Assembly (NCBI GenBank): GCA_023053575.1 | Contig: JAKZAP010000010.1 | Span: 17,854,628-17,918,627, forward strand | Length of the DNA: 64,000 nucleotides | Source: Branchinecta lynchi | Lineage: Eukaryota; Arthropoda; Branchiopoda; Anostraca; Branchinectidae | Direction of reading: 5' to 3' | Shown here: positions 1-12,379 of the stretch, in pieces | Layout: the number at the start of each line of letters is the position of its first letter | Numbering within the stretch: position 1 is the first letter of the stretch | The notes under the pieces: generated by a model | Database searches by the model: none | Seen by the model: only the letters and a program-made list of their open reading frames with translations | What the model was told of the DNA's origin: nothing | Made by a program: the position numbers and the translations under genes

Positions 1-28
1 ATGGTAGTTTGCCAGCTGTGTTCAAAAG

Positions 29-104
29 CCCCGCTGTAACTAAGGGGTAGAGTAATGGCCTTGAAAAGTCGGAGGTCCTGGGTTCAAATCCCGGCTGAAG
101 TGCA
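29..104 (+). repeat. tRNA-related sequence (tRNA pseudogene or SINE head)
   Basis: A Pol III B-box-like segment (GGTTCAAATC, 81-90) closes a good T arm: stem CTGGG/CCCGG around loop TTCAAAT. An A-box-like segment (GGGGTAGAGTAATGG) lies about 30 bases upstream, and a TTGAAAA anticodon-like loop lies between. The acceptor and anticodon stems pair badly, so this is not a convincing functional tRNA. A decayed tRNA or the head of a tRNA-derived SINE fits better. Confidence 0.4.
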
Positions 105-399
105 TTTTTGTCTTCCAGTTGAAACGGATACGACCTCTTGGGGATAGATAAAAGTTGGCTGATATTTTTCGGAAGTTTTCATAAAACTTGATGGGTTTTA
201 AATGCTCTAGGACAGAGTTGAGGATTTTGAAGAGGGGTACCGGAAGAGCTGAAAGATCATATAGCACTTGCAGGGGAAGGTAGCATGTATTTTAGCTCAG
301 GGTCGCATACAATTAGACCATTTTGGTCATTTGCTCTCGCCAGCTGGCAAGTTCCTCCTGAATCAGATGATGAGTTCGAGATTTAGACATGTCACATAG
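105..399. other. No recognisable feature
   Basis: Unique-looking sequence between the tRNA-like piece and the first family A copy. No coding signal, splice-bounded exon or repeat was recognised. Confidence 0.4.
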
Positions 400-840
400 G
401 AGATTGCATCCAGGAACCCCTTCCAACTCCCCCACCCACCAAAACCAGATTCCATCATGCCCAGAATTGCATATCTAGGATCCATGGCCTTGTACCGTTC
501 GCGATATACTCGGGTCAAGATCAAGGATTGCACTCCCCCCCCCCCCCGTCACACGGATGGTCGTATCCGGAAAAGAAGGATTCGTGTCCGAACCCGGTCC
601 AGTCCTGTCAGTGATGTATCTAGAGCGTGAATGGTCGGGTCCTTTATATGCAAGCCAAATTTCATGGTCCTAGAGCAATGGCCTAGTGTCGAAAATAGCA
701 AAGGAACCGACGGATAGACCTTATGGTCGCTGTACGGTAATGAGTCAGAGGCTGCAAGTTCTGAAGCGGCAAATGGCCCATAAGCAGCTTCCAAAATTGC
801 GGCCCCCTTTAGGAACATAGCAAAAGCAAATTTTAATTTT
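400..840 (+). repeat. Family A, degenerate copy
   Basis: Diverged units of the C-run-rich family A core. It carries GTCAGTGATGTATCTAGAG, C tracts at about 535-548, and the CAAATTTCATGGTCCTAG version of the family's recurring CAAGTTTCATCGTCCTAG word. No terminal hairpin is visible. It abuts an oppositely oriented copy at 846. Confidence 0.45.
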
Positions 841-845
841 GTTTT

Positions 846-1842
846 TATGGCACTTGCCTTCCAACCAAGGGGCAATTACCGATCACATTTCCGTCGGTCT
901 GTCGGTCAGTCCGGTGATCGCGAGTCAGGGTACTTCCAGATGTGCTAGGACGATGAAACTTGGCAGGCATATTAGGGACCCGACCACGCGAAGTTGGAAA
1001 TAGTCACTTGCCCGATCCGACCATCGTGGGGGGAGGGGTAGGCGACGGAATCCGGAAAACAGGGACATTCATAACTTTTAATGAAAATTGATATCTTGAA
1101 AGATCTCGTGTCTCAGATGTCTCATTTCAAGTCCAGACCGGATCCGATGAATCTGGGGGGGGGGGGGAGGGGGTTCGGAGGGGGAACTGGAAATCGTGTA
1201 AAACTCTCGGAGTGGAGCGATTGGGATGAAACTTGGTGGTAAGAACAAGCACAAGCTCTAGATACATCACTGACAAAACTGGGCCAGATTCGGACACTGT
1301 GGTGGGAGTTGGAGGGGGGGGTCCGGAATTCAGGCGATCCCTAGTTAATGTACTTCCAGGTGGGCTAGGACCATAAAACTGTTGCAGGCGTATGAGGGAC
1401 CCGACCAAACTAACTAGGAAATAGTCACTTGCCCGATCTGACCATCGTGGGGGGAGGGGGAGGTGGCGGAATCCGGAAAATAGGGACATGCATAACTTTC
1501 GAACGGGTTATTGGATCTTAATGAAACTTGATATCTTGAAAGACCTCTTGTCTCAGCATGTCCCATTTCAAGTCCGGACCGGATCCGATGAACTGGGGGG
1601 GGGGGTCTGAGAGGAGAACCGGACATCTTGTGACACGCATAGAGTGGAGCGCTCAGGATGAAACTTGGTGGGAAGTATAGGCACAAGTCCTAGGTGCATC
1701 AGTGACAGAATCGGACTGTATTTCGGGTACCGAGGGGGGGGGAGAGCTGTAGGGAGTGACCGGAATTCCAGTGATATTCCTACTTTCATCCTTTTACTAA
1801 GCCTTACAAGTGCCATATGAGCTTCCAGCTCTTGTTTATTTA
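846..1842 (-). mobile_element. Family A element, short copy
   Basis: The element's 3' end (ATGGCACTTGCC as read on +) is at 846. The 5' end, with the AGCTTCCAGCT hairpin and CTCTTGT, is near 1842. Between them lie G-run-rich core units read in antisense, with the family words GATGAAACTTGG and CAAGCACAAG. The GTCGGTCTGTCGGTCAGTCC segment next to the 3' end recurs in other copies. The core holds about two higher-order units. There is no coding capacity. Confidence 0.65.
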
Positions 1843-1979
1843 CTTCACGTGCTTTACTTTAACAAATATACAAAATTACTCAGAAATGAAACATATCATA
1901 GTTACTGTAAATATTATAATTACCAATTTGCCACTGGCCCTTCCGAGGTTTCTGAAAGACGGCTGCTGAGTCTTCTAGA

Positions 1980-2392
1980 GGCGTATTCTCGCCGTTCCCC
2001 GAGGACTCCTCGGGGAATCGAAGGGAATGACGAGAATACAGGGAGTCACTCCACGCGGACTCCGTGTACAGAAACAGCGAGAACACGGGGAATGCTTCCA
2101 AAGTGGATTTTGTTAGAAAATAAAATATGCAGTTGACGAAATTAGTCTTGATGCACTTCATTTTAGGTTTTGCTTATTCTGACTGTTTTTATTTAATTTT
2201 ACATTGCACCAACACCAGCAAAAATTGATTCCCCTGCTAATCTGAAAGGGAGTCCTTTTTGATGATGGTGATGATAATCGAAGCATTCCCGGCCCGTGGG
2301 GACTCGCGAGAATACGGGGAGTCAGTCCCTGGTACAAACAAAAACGCGGGGACTCCTCAAGTGGAGTCCTCAGGGAACGTCGTGAATGCGCC
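1980..2392. mobile_element. TIR element with GGCGTATTCTCG ends
   Basis: Terminal inverted repeats of about 30 bp: the left end starts GGCGTATTCTCGCCGTTCCC and the inverted right end reads GGCGCATTCACGACGTTCCC. Internal partial copies of the same motif (GAGAATACGGGGAGTC) make it self-similar. A longer relative lies at 25369-26208. No clear target duplication was found. The 413 bp encode nothing recognisable. Confidence 0.55.
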
Positions 2393-2809
2393 TTCGGAAA
2401 ACGTTCGCCATAGTGTGGCTACAATTGCTTTTCGTTTATTATACAGGCGAAAGCCTGTTCACTTGTTAAACATCCTTTTTCTAGCAGAAACATAGGACAC
2501 AGGGAACGCGTCCAAGTGATTTTTAAAGGCTGACTTACGAAATTTGCGATTTCGATGCCCGGGATGTGACGAAAGACCCGCCTTTCGAACTGAAAGAACC
2601 ACAAAATCTATATGCTGGTTCAAAGATCTTGGAACCTTAAAAAAATTGTCCTGCCTTTTCAACCTGCTTTCAGAAGCTACATTTTATGAGCCTGACCCTG
2701 GCCTGACCAGGCCTGACCTCACACCAGCCACACCGGCAACCCCGGCACGTAAGAAAGTTCGTCCAGAAGAAGAAGAGCAAAAAAGTAAAGTACTGTAAAC
2801 CTGTTTAAT

Positions 2810-3660
2810 AATTGTAATAGTAAATTGTAAGTACCAAATTTTAAAATATAAAAATGGAATTATTGTAAATAATAAAAATTAGTTTTAGTATATTTTGTAA
2901 ATTATTAAATTAAAAAGGATTTATAAATGTATAAAGAAATGAATATTTGAATTTTAATTTTGATTTTGAGTATTGATAAGTTTTGTGTTTTTGGTTATAT
3001 TTATAGTTAATAGTCAAAAAGTATATATAATAATTTTTAAATTTATTTATATTTGAGGGAGGTTTTTAGATATTAAATTTTTTGTACTTTGGGTGTGTTA
3101 CGACATGTTCTCATATATGTTTGTGAATGAAAACAAGTCGTAATAATTTTGTTGAGGAAAGAAGTTATGTTAAAAATGTTTTAATTGTTTTGTTATATAT
3201 AAGATAAAAGTGTATAGTAGTTTATTGTAAATTGTTTGAAAGTAAAGTTTGCCACTACGATGAAGGATTTCCTAACGACGGTAGGACGTCCCTCATTTCG
3301 TAGGGAGAGCGATGTATTTATTTGTTGTTGTTTTTTTGATTTTGGTTTTATACACTTTTTGAAATTTTTTGACTATTAATAGTGTTGTTTTAGTTTTATA
3401 ATGATTTTGATTTTAAATTATAACAGGGTATTAGATTAATTGACTGTTTATGTATAGTAGACTGTTTATAAGTAGTAGATTAGTTATTGTGACGAAGCAT
3501 GGTTGTGTGATGGTGAGGGGGTAAGGGTAAATTAATCAAGAATTTGTCATTTTAAGGTTGGAGACAAAGTCAAGAATAAGGATTCTGGAGCATAGAGAAG
3601 AAATTCTGGAAGCTCCAATAAACAACACAAAACAAAACAACTAAACAAACAAAAAACTAC
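2810..3660. other. AT-rich tract, no gene
   Basis: Very AT-rich sequence with stop codons in every frame, interrupted only by a GC-richer patch near 3250-3310. No exon, tRNA or repeat family recognised. It ends in an A/C-rich stretch near 3620-3655. Confidence 0.4.
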
Positions 3661-6540
3661 CTTTGGTATTCAGATTTGAGAAAGCCTGTACCAGGCCTGT
3701 ACCCTACTCAGTGAGTAACCTAGCTCTGGTTATTTCCTGCTTTTAGATGTTATAAATTGTTGTAGCTATACTGTCACCTTTTCTTTGGACTTTGGTGATT
3801 TGTGGTGATTAGCCAGCTCACCAGCAGCTCACATCTGTTTGGTAATATTTTGGCCCATTCCTTGCAAGAATCCTCTTCCTGCGGTTGCCTAAAATCAGTT
3901 TTGGCAGATGAGCAGTAATCTTTGTAGAAATAGTCCGGTAGCAACCATTGATTACCCCATTCATTGCTAATAGGGGTCTTTTTCACTCAGGCCTGCTTTG
4001 CTTCTACTTTTGCCGCTTTGCTCCACTTTGCTCAAACCATAGGACCTAATTTAGGTATTGGCTGGGTACTGGGTGCAGGCAGGTAGAGGGAGCCATCAGC
4101 CAGCCTTGCTGGTGGCCAGCCCGTGGCATAGGCTGACACCTGGGTTAGGTCTGTGTACTGTAGCATTAGCAGTAGCCAGGCAGTAGCCAGGCAGTAGCAG
4201 AGCCATAAGGTTCTATGCAGTTCTATGCTTTCTTGTTAAGTACTAATCATTGCAATTTATTAACCTCTATGCCTATTTTAGGGTAGCTACAAAAAGCACT
4301 ACCAGCAGTAGCGCTAACTTGCCAATTTTCTGTAATGAAAAATGAATTGCTGGGAATTTATCAAACTTGGTTTTTCAATTTTTTTTTTCAGTCTAAAACA
4401 GCTGCTAAAAATATTTCAAATAGACTAGGGTACGCGCGGCGGTAGTCGGGCTGTTCGTTTGAAAATCACGCTTCTTTTTGCCATTTCTTGACACCAGACA
4501 AGAATGCTCAACTTGATTTTCACATATTCTGCCCAAAACTATATTCACGGGTGGTCCTTTTTGTGCTCAGACAATCACAGGCAGTCACACTTAAACTCGG
4601 GCGGCTTCATTTCGGTTTTGACACTTCTGGTGGTTTGTGCTGCTGATCTTTACATGGTAATAGTGGACGGATTTTGAGCTTCAGCAGAAGAAAAGAATAT
4701 ACGAGGCACAATATTTAAAATTATTTCACAAGGAAGAAAAATCAGGTAGCTTAAACCAAGTGCCCGAGATTAACTCTTGGCAGGGCGTTAACAGGAACTG
4801 GTTAATGTAGTTTCTGTGTTTATCTGCCGTCCTGCAGAAATATCCTAGCTAGCTTAATTATCATTAATATAATTGCATGTAACTTCAGGCCCCCAAAAAA
4901 TACCTGAACTTCCCTAGAAGAACTTGTTGATACCTAAGACTGAATATCCATGGGCAGACTACACTGGTAAATAGCTTGTTCTTGGAACTTGAGCTCATCT
5001 TGCCAGTTTCTCATATAATCTCTTATAAGCTGTCTCCAATGAAAAAAACTAACATCCAGTTTCACAAAAAATTACAAGACAAAATGGCGGGAGCCATTCA
5101 TTCGGGATGTCATAATTTTCGGAATATTTAAGTCGCCAAATTATGCAGCTTTTTGAAAACGTGCCGGCATGCTCCCATAGTAACTAGGGTTTTTCTAATC
5201 AAGAATTGGTATACTTAGCAACAAGCTAGTGAGGTATTATTGAATTCAAACCAAAGCTTAAGTTTAGGAAAATCATATTTCTATGACCAAAAGTTCAGAA
5301 TTTTAAAATTATTTTCTTAGTAGCTACCCTAGCTATGGCTTCGTAATATCATGAATATGCCTGAGAAGTTAGCATGATTATTAAAGAAGTATTACCTATA
5401 ATCTGTTCCTGACCCTTGCAGCCATTCTTGTAGCTATAAACTAGCAGATCATGTGATTTCTGAAAAAGACTGCATGTTAGGATGGTATCGTCTAAGTTGT
5501 ATTTGAATTCAATACAGTTGTGACATACACAGTGATGTCATATGATTCAGCACCCAACACAGGATTTATTGTCCCTAGATCGTTTCATAAATGTAAATGT
5601 GACCGGTACCTCGCTGCCCCCGCTAGGTTTTGTGTATATATTTTCAGATATTTCTTCCCAGATAGGAATAAACTACAGTTTTTCATTTTCTGAGGTAAAA
5701 TAGATCAAATGGGTGTGACATCACACTTGTATGGAATTCCAGTACAGCTTAGTTGAGACCGTTAGGATATCCTCTGAAAGCCAGGTTTGTGCTCTCAAGA
5801 ACAGCTGCTTAACTATACTCTGCAAGCTTGGGCTCTCTTGCTTAAACTGTGACAGAGGCTAAAATCACTAGATGACCAATTTTAACAATGCCTCTAAGTA
5901 TCGTAGTGTCAAACAACCAAGAGTCTCCATATAAAAATTCCCAGTGACAAAAGGACCTATAACACCTTCTGAGTTGTGCGTTACAAATTTTGGACCAGGC
6001 CGAAATATGGACGAATGGTCTAGGATATTTACAGCTTCCCACACGTATGCAGTGCCCACTGTCTTGTCTAGCTGATCTATTAGAAAAGAAGTTGGAATCT
6101 CCCCAAGTGACTGAGCTGTTCACAAAAAATCAACCACTTTTTACTTGTAGTCTACCATAATCTGCTCTTATCGACACATATGATTTCAGCTTAAAGCAGT
6201 ACAGTACAGGAAAAGAGCTCCAAAAACAGGTCAGCTTGGAACAAATTGCAACAGAAATGATTTTACACCATCTTGTAGAGAAAAAAAAAACTGAACACCA
6301 TATCCAAAGCTGCATATCCTAGCTCTTCGCAAATAAAGAATTTTTTTTGATTTTAGTACCTTTTTTATTTTTCATTTTTTTATTTTATTTGCATGGTTGT
6401 CTGTTATTCTTTAACTGAAGTACGGTTCTTATGTAAAATGACAAGCTGAAAACAAAAATGAGGTCATATTTGGCAAACCAAGCATCAGAAAAAAGTCAAT
6501 GTCATTTTCTTCAACCTATTTTGCAACAAAGTTCAATTTT
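3661..6540. other. No gene recognised
   Basis: About 2.9 kb without recognisable exons or family A, B or C repeats. A short direct repeat of CAGTAGCCAGG occurs near 4170-4197. The region appears single-copy within this window, so it could hold regulatory sequence upstream of Raptor, but nothing shows that directly. Confidence 0.35.
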
Positions 6541-6559
6541 CTATGTGGCCCGATTTTCT

Positions 6560-7780
6560 TGAACGAAAGTGTGATCCTGGAAACATAAATGTCAAATCTC
6601 GGACTGACTTATACTTGTCACGTCCATCAAGTTTGACTAGAATCTGCAAATATCCGAGTCCCTCTCCCCCTTGGCCGGATAACACATCGAGGTCGCATAA
6701 GCTCGACAGTATCCAATTTGCATGCGATTTTGTCTATCCGTCTGGTTTTTGTGTATGTCAATTCTTTATGTCTTCCAAGCTTTATCTTCCTAGAACATCA
6801 GAAAAAATCAAACCTCAAACTTGCGGGATCCCCAGAATTAAGCCCTCCCCCCCCAAACTCCCCCACAGTGTCCGAATCTGGTTCGGTTATGTCAACAATG
6901 TATCTAGGACTTGCGCTTGTTCTTCCCACCAAATGTCATCCTGATCCCTCCACTCTAAGCGTTTACAAAGATTTCCGGTTCCCCCTTTGGCTCCTGCTAA
7001 AGTCACCGGATCTGACCTGGATTTGAACTAAGTCGTCTAAGACTTAGTTCAAAGACTTAGTCTTTACAAATATCAAGTTTCATTAAGATCCTATCACCCG
7101 TTGGAATGTTATAAATACCTCAAGATTCCGGATTCCCCCCTCCTCCACTCCTCCCCGGACCTGACATGGAACATCTGAGACGATGGCTCTTTCCACTTGC
7201 CAAGTTTCATTAAAATCCAATCTCCCACTCAAAACCTGCCCGTGCCTCTAGATTGCGGATCACCAATCCCTCCACTCCTCCCACGATGGTCAGATCGAGG
7301 AAACGACATTCTGTTCGGGCTTGACACGCCTACCAAGTTTCATCGTCATAACACATCCGGAAGTACCGAACTTTCACGATCACTAGAAATCATGAGCCCC
7401 CCCCCCCCAGTGCCCGAATTCCGTACTATTATATCAATGACGTATCTAGAACTTGTGCTTGTTCGTCCCACCAAGTTTCATCCCGACCCCTCCCTCTAAG
7501 TGTTTCCAAAGATTTCCGTTTCCCTCCTCCAACTCCTCCCAGTGTCACCAGATCCGGTCCCGTTTTATAATGGGACATCTGAGGCATGAGGTCTTTCTAA
7601 ATATCAAGTTTCAGTTAATTCGATAACCCGTTCAATAGCTGAACTTGCCACTAGATTCCGGATTCCCCATCCCTAGACTCCCCCCACGATGGTCGGATCG
7701 GGGAAACGACATTCTCAAGTCAATCTATTCGGGGACCTGACAAGCCTGCCAAAGGAAGTACCGAACTCTTGGGATCAATG
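6560..7780 (+). mobile_element. Family A element, proximal part (split by a nested copy)
   Basis: Tandem core units in + orientation: the words CCAAGTTTCATCCCGA, CACTCTAAGCGTTT and CCCCCTCCAACTCC recur with C runs. The array stops in mid-unit at GGGATCAATGA, where a second family A element starts with ACAAGAGCT. The same unit resumes after 9031 (AAACTCG then a C run), so both flanks belong to one older element. Confidence 0.6.
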
Positions 7781-7782
7781 AC

Positions 7783-9030
7783 AAGAGCTGTACGCTCATA
7801 TGGCACTTGCAAGGCTTGGTAAAAGGATGAAAGTAGGAATTTGCCAATTTGTGGGTTTGTTGTGATCATTTGTAAGCGATGATGTGCACTTCAAGGGCGC
7901 TAGAAATTCATCTGTGATCAAAACAAAACCCTTGAGGCAAAAATGATCCTGGGCCCTTAAGGATCATGAGATCAAAAGTGGGCATCTCCATTAGATGGTC
8001 TACTGAGGGACACCTTTTCAAATAAATGCTGGTGGAACATTTTTATGTTTTTCTTATAGACCCTGTGCTTTAAGAATTTGTTCCGAGTATCAAAATTGGA
8101 GCATCCTTTCTAATTTTTTCAGCTGTCCAAATCTTAAGCTGATCAGCTTCAAGGATTGCCACATTTTATGATCATTTTTGAGGCTATGAGAACCTACCTG
8201 GGCATAACCCCTAATCCTCTTGATTTACCATACTTAAAGACCCGCTAGTCCTGAACGAAAATGAGCTCATTCGAAGTCCCTATCCTTGACGGATTGGATT
8301 TTATCAGTGCTACACGGTAACCTAACGGTACCTGCACGGTACCTAAGCCATCTAATGTTACGTGTGTAACGAAAAAGTGGCATGTCGTTTGTCTACAACT
8401 GAGTCCAAGCAAGTTAAGAAAGTGTAAGAAACGTGAGTAAATAGCAATTTTAGTTAACGCAACGAAGTTTGCGTTACTGACGTAACAGCCCATTGTTACG
8501 CCAGTAGGTTAACGCTGAAAATGTCAGCAAATCTGGCACGGTGTAAATCGTAGTATCGATCACCCTGACTAATGTAAAGTGCCCCTAATAAGCAAATATT
8601 ACATATTATCTGTGAAGGATGTGTGGGAGGGCTAGGTGCATCACCTCTGGGGTGAGTCTCCCCCCCCCAAGTGTTTGTCTGCCAGTCGGTAAAAATAGAG
8701 GAAATGCCGCGATTTTTCTTAAAAACAGTCGATTTTTCTTCAAAACAATCAGTTTTTCGCAAAAATAGTCAATTTTTCGCAAAAACGTCATCTTTTCTTA
8801 AAATTCTTCGATTTTTCGTAAAACAGTGTTTTTTCCTTAAAAACAGTGTTAAAAAATGATCAGTCAGGCGGTAAATACCTTGCACCCCCTCCTAACATTT
8901 CGGCTAGTTACGCCTCTGGGCATATCACCGGTCCTAGCACATCTGGTAGTACCCTAACTCGCGATCACCGGACTGACCGACAGACCGACGGAAAAGTGAT
9001 TGGTATATGGCACTTGGCCGGAAGGCAAGG
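7783..9030 (+). mobile_element. Family A element nested inside another family A element
   Basis: It begins with the family 5' end ACAAGAGCTGTACGCTCAT, then ATATGGCACTTGCAAGG. A 5' block follows with repeated AAAATGATCxTGGGCCC units (about 7900-8200). It ends with ATATGGCACTTGGCCGGAAGG near 9005-9027, the 3' hairpin. Most of the three-part core is missing and a MITE sits near the 3' end. It is a short internal-deletion copy. Confidence 0.55.
8640..8918. mobile_element. Degenerate MITE of the CAGRGGCG family
   Basis: It ends in CGGCTAGTTACGCCTCTG, the inverted form of the terminus seen at 9145. The interior carries about eight imperfect copies of an AAAACAGTCGATTTTTC-like unit and the CCAGTCGGTAAAAATA word shared with 14115-14470. 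The left end is too decayed to place exactly. Confidence 0.45.
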
Positions 9031-10736
9031 AAACAACTTTAAAATTTAATTTAAAGTTAATTAGTTAATAAATTTAAAAACTCGCCCCCCCCCCAAACTC
9101 TCCCACAGTGACCGGATTCGTTCCTGTTATGTCATTCACGTAGGCAGAGGCGTTACTAGCCAAAATGTTTGGGGGGGGGGGGGGGGGCGAGACTGGCTGG
9201 TAATTTTTACCGACTTTTTCTGCAGAAAAAACGACTGTTTTCAAAAAAAAAAATGACATTTTTGAAAAAAAAATCAGCTGATTTTCACGAAAAATTGATC
9301 AATTTTCAGAAAAAACGACTGTTTTAATGAAAAAAATTAACTGTTTTGACGAAAAACCGCGGCGCTTCGCGCCGACTCGGTTATTTTTTACCGACTGTCC
9401 GACAGCATTGGGGGGGGGGCGTCCTCCCCTCCCCCCCCAGTCGTGACGCCCCTGCACGTATGTAGGACTTTTGCTTGTTCTTCCCGCCAAGTTTCATCCC
9501 AAACCCTCCACTCTAACCCTTTCCCAAGATTTCCGGTTTACCCCTCCGACTCACCCCAATATCACCGGATCTTGTCCGGACTTAAAATGGGGCGTCTGAG
9601 ACACGAGGTCTTTCTGTATATCAAGTTTCATTAAGATCCAATCACCCGTTCGCAAGTTAATAATACCTCACTTCCGGATTCCCCCTACCTCATCCCCGGA
9701 TGGTCGTATCGGGGGAAACAACTATTCTCAAGTTAACCTGTTTGGGTCCCTTACACGCCTGCCAAGTTTCATCGTCCTAGCACACCAAGAAGTACCGAAC
9801 TCGCGGGATGACTAGAAATTGGCCCCCCCCCCAACTCCCCAACAGTGAAGGGATCCGGTCCGGTTATGTCAGTCACGTATCCAGGGCTTGTGCTTGTTCT
9901 TTCCACCTACTTTCATCCAGTTATTCCACTCCAAGATTTCCGGTTCGCCCCTCCAACTCCCCCAAATGTCACCGGATCCGGTCTGGATTTAAGCTGGGAC
10001 GTTTTAGTTTGGAGGTCTTTCTATACATCAAGCTTCATTGAGATCCGATCACCCGTTCGTAAGTTAGAAATACCTAATTTTTCCGGATTCCCCCTCATTC
10101 CAGCCCCCCCCTCCAGATGGTCGAATCGGGGAAACGACTATTCTCAGGTCAATCTGTTCGGGCCCGTGACATGCCTGCCAGTTTTCATCGTCCTAGCACA
10201 TCATGTATCACCGAACTCGCGGGGTCACTAGAAACTCGGACCCCCCCCCCCCCCCTCCCAACATCCCCAAAGTGAGCGGATCCGGTCCAGTTATGTCAAT
10301 CACGTATCTACGACTTGTGCTTGTTCTTTCCACCAAGGTTCATCCCGATGTCTCCACTCAGCGTTTTCCAAGATTTCCGGTTTCCCCCTCCAGCCCCCCC
10401 CCCCCCCCCCAACGTCACCGAATCCTGTCTGGATTTAAAATGGGAGGTTTGAGATACGAGGTCGTTCCATATATCAAGTTTCATTAAGATCCGACCACCC
10501 GTTCGAAAGTTCAAAATACTTAATTTTTCCTGATCCCCCTTCCCTCCACTCCCCCCAGATAGTCGGATTGGGAAAGTGACTATTTCTAATTTAATCTGGT
10601 CCGGTCCCTGATATGCCTGCCAACTTTCACCGTCCTAGCTTATCCGGAAGTGCCCGAACTAGCAAAACCGGGACAGACAGACCGAACGACAGACCGACAA
10701 CGAACAGAAATTGCGATCGCTATATGGCATAAAACC
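9031..10736 (+). mobile_element. Family A element, distal part
   Basis: Continuation of the array begun at 6560, with about three more higher-order units. C tracts recur at equivalent unit positions. It ends with GACAGACCGACAACG and CGCTATATGGCATAAAA, a worn version of the family 3' end. A 310-bp MITE interrupts it at 9145-9454. No open frame is conserved between units, which argues against coding. Confidence 0.6.
9145..9454. mobile_element. hAT-type MITE with 8-bp target duplication
   Basis: The ends read CAGAGGCGTTACTAGCC and, inverted, CAGGGGCGTCACGACTGG. The flanking octamers are CACGTAGG (9137-9144) and CACGTATG (9455-9462), a near-exact 8-bp duplication within a family A unit. Eight-base duplications and CAGRGG ends are typical of hAT transposons. 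The interior has long G runs next to the termini and repeated AAAAACGACTGTTTT-like palindromic units. Non-coding. Confidence 0.7.
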
Positions 10737-11643
10737 CCAAAACGCTGATTTTGCAGTATATGCAACTTTGGATATGTTGTTCAGTCTTTTTCTCTCTAGG
10801 AAATGATGTAAAAATCATTTCTGTTGCAATTTATTCCTGGTCAAACCTCCATTTGCCTGTACTATAAGCTTCAATATCATTTACAGGGAAGAATGATTAG
10901 ACAACAGCAACCTGGATTGTCTGCCCCTTACTAACCATCCCAAGAATTGGTAGTTTATGAGATATGTTAGAAATAACCTGTTGAAGATCTGTTGGAAAAT
11001 ATGTAATAGACCTGGCAGAGCCAACTGCTGACCCCAACTGAGCTAAGCTGATAGCCTGTCGTATTTATAGTTTGAGGGTCAAGTTTATAAAACTGAGTGT
11101 GTTAACTGACCACTATTTTTAATGGGATTGGAGGTCTGGATCCCCACTCTGAGAACCACTAGTAGATGAATGACCTTAGTAGAATGGACACGATCACTGT
11201 AACCAGTTCTGGTTTTGCCTGTCAAACTATCACAGAATGGATTAGGAGCTAGGGTAAACTAGATTATCCACAGCTGTTGTGTCTTTGGCCAAGAAAGGGT
11301 TGCGAAAAGCAAAAAAGAACAAGTTTTTGGATGTTGACGTGAAAATGGTGTTTGGTCAGAATGCACAGTGCTTCTCAAGGATAGATTAGAATGATCAATA
11401 GTATGGTTTGAAAACTGGTATGGAACTTGTTTAGTCACTACACTACCATTCATGACCTAACATTTGAATCTGGGACATGGTTGGGACCCCTATTTGAGAC
11501 CTGTCATTAGACGAACTTAGCTCATATCCTCAAGTAGGCTATACCAGATTAGAGTTTGATTCCAGTCACGGGTCGAAAACTTAGCTCATGGGCAATTTGT
11601 GCCCACTAGCCCATGAACGAAGAGCATGGGAGAGTAGTTCAAC
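10737..11643. other. No gene recognised
   Basis: Unique-looking DNA just upstream of the first visible Raptor coding exon. No promoter motif can be assigned with confidence. An untranslated first exon of Raptor must lie upstream of 11940 (see the next exon), perhaps here or outside the window. Confidence 0.35.
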
Positions 11644-11700
11644 TCCCAGGGGCGAAACTAGCCGAAACTCGAGGGGGGGGGGGGGTCTGGGACCGTTGTG
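11644..11700 (+). repeat. Unpaired hAT-like terminus
   Basis: CAGGGGCGAAACTAGCC followed by a 14-base G run copies the end structure of the CAGRGGCG MITEs (compare CAGAGGCGTTACTAGCC at 9145). No matching inverted end was found downstream before the Raptor exon at 11941, so this is probably a solo or truncated terminus. Confidence 0.4.
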
Positions 11701-11949
11701 GCTGTGTGATAAACACATCCACACTGACCTCTATTGATTCAATACACATATCGGTACTGGGGGTAGAGGTAGGACACTTAGGGGGGGTGAGGGTCAGCAC
11801 ACTGATTAGTACTGGAGCTAGTAGAGGAAGGTATGCTGCTAGTCATGGGAGGCGAGGTGTTTCAGTTGGCTAGGTGGGTTAGTATGCTATTTTAGCTATT
11901 ACATTTTGCTGAATGCAATTATTTATTCGAATATCTGCAGGAGATCAGC

Positions 11950-12120
11950 ATGGCAATCGACCGAATATCTTTAGCTGATGTAAATAGAAGACTGAAAATA
12001 GAATCAGTCGATGATGTCGATGATTGGGGCATTCCGCTTGCATTTATCGGTGATGAAAATGAGAATGACAAGAGTGAGAAGAAAGAAGACGTTTTGCAGC
12101 CCTGGAGACTTCGAGAGAGA
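11950..12120 (+). CDS. RPTOR: Raptor, first coding exon (N-terminus)
   Basis: Start-codon exon of Raptor, the mTORC1 scaffold that binds TOR and presents substrates such as S6K and 4E-BP. It encodes 57 residues in phase 0. DDWGIPLAF and PWRLRER match the family's conserved N-terminus (vertebrate TDWNLPLAF and SWRMKDR). The ATG has A at -3 and G at +4. A splice acceptor (ATCTGCAG) ends at 11940, nine bases before the ATG, so at least one 5' untranslated exon lies upstream. The donor GTGAGT starts at 12121. Residues 1-24 are lineage-specific; similarity starts at DDWG. The next exon begins with MKTVSV, in phase. Very sure of the gene; the ATG choice is likely but not proved. Confidence 0.9.
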
Positions 12121-12379
12121 GTGAGTATGATCTTGGATTAGGATTTTGTAGACTGTCGTATGTTTAGGTAGATCTTTAGGAGATAATAAGCTGTTGATGA
12201 GTGATGACTTGTTGTGTAAATACATAGTCTACTAAATTGAGAATGAAAACGTGTGAAATTAATTGAGTTAGAATAGGGTGTCTTCGAGTGAATAATGGAA
12301 CTATAAAGTTTAAGCAGAGTTATTGCGAGGCATGTCTTGAGCTCAGATTTGTAAGTGTGTTGTTTTTCTGTTGAATTAT

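Noticed and set aside
2810..3480. AT-rich stretch considered as mitochondrial DNA inserted in the nucleus
   Set aside because: No tRNA, rRNA or mitochondrial protein signature was visible; AT richness alone is not enough.
9845..10231. 128-residue and similar frames in family A cores
   Set aside because: Different units and copies do not keep the same frame, and C/G runs shift it. They are by-products of a non-coding repeat.
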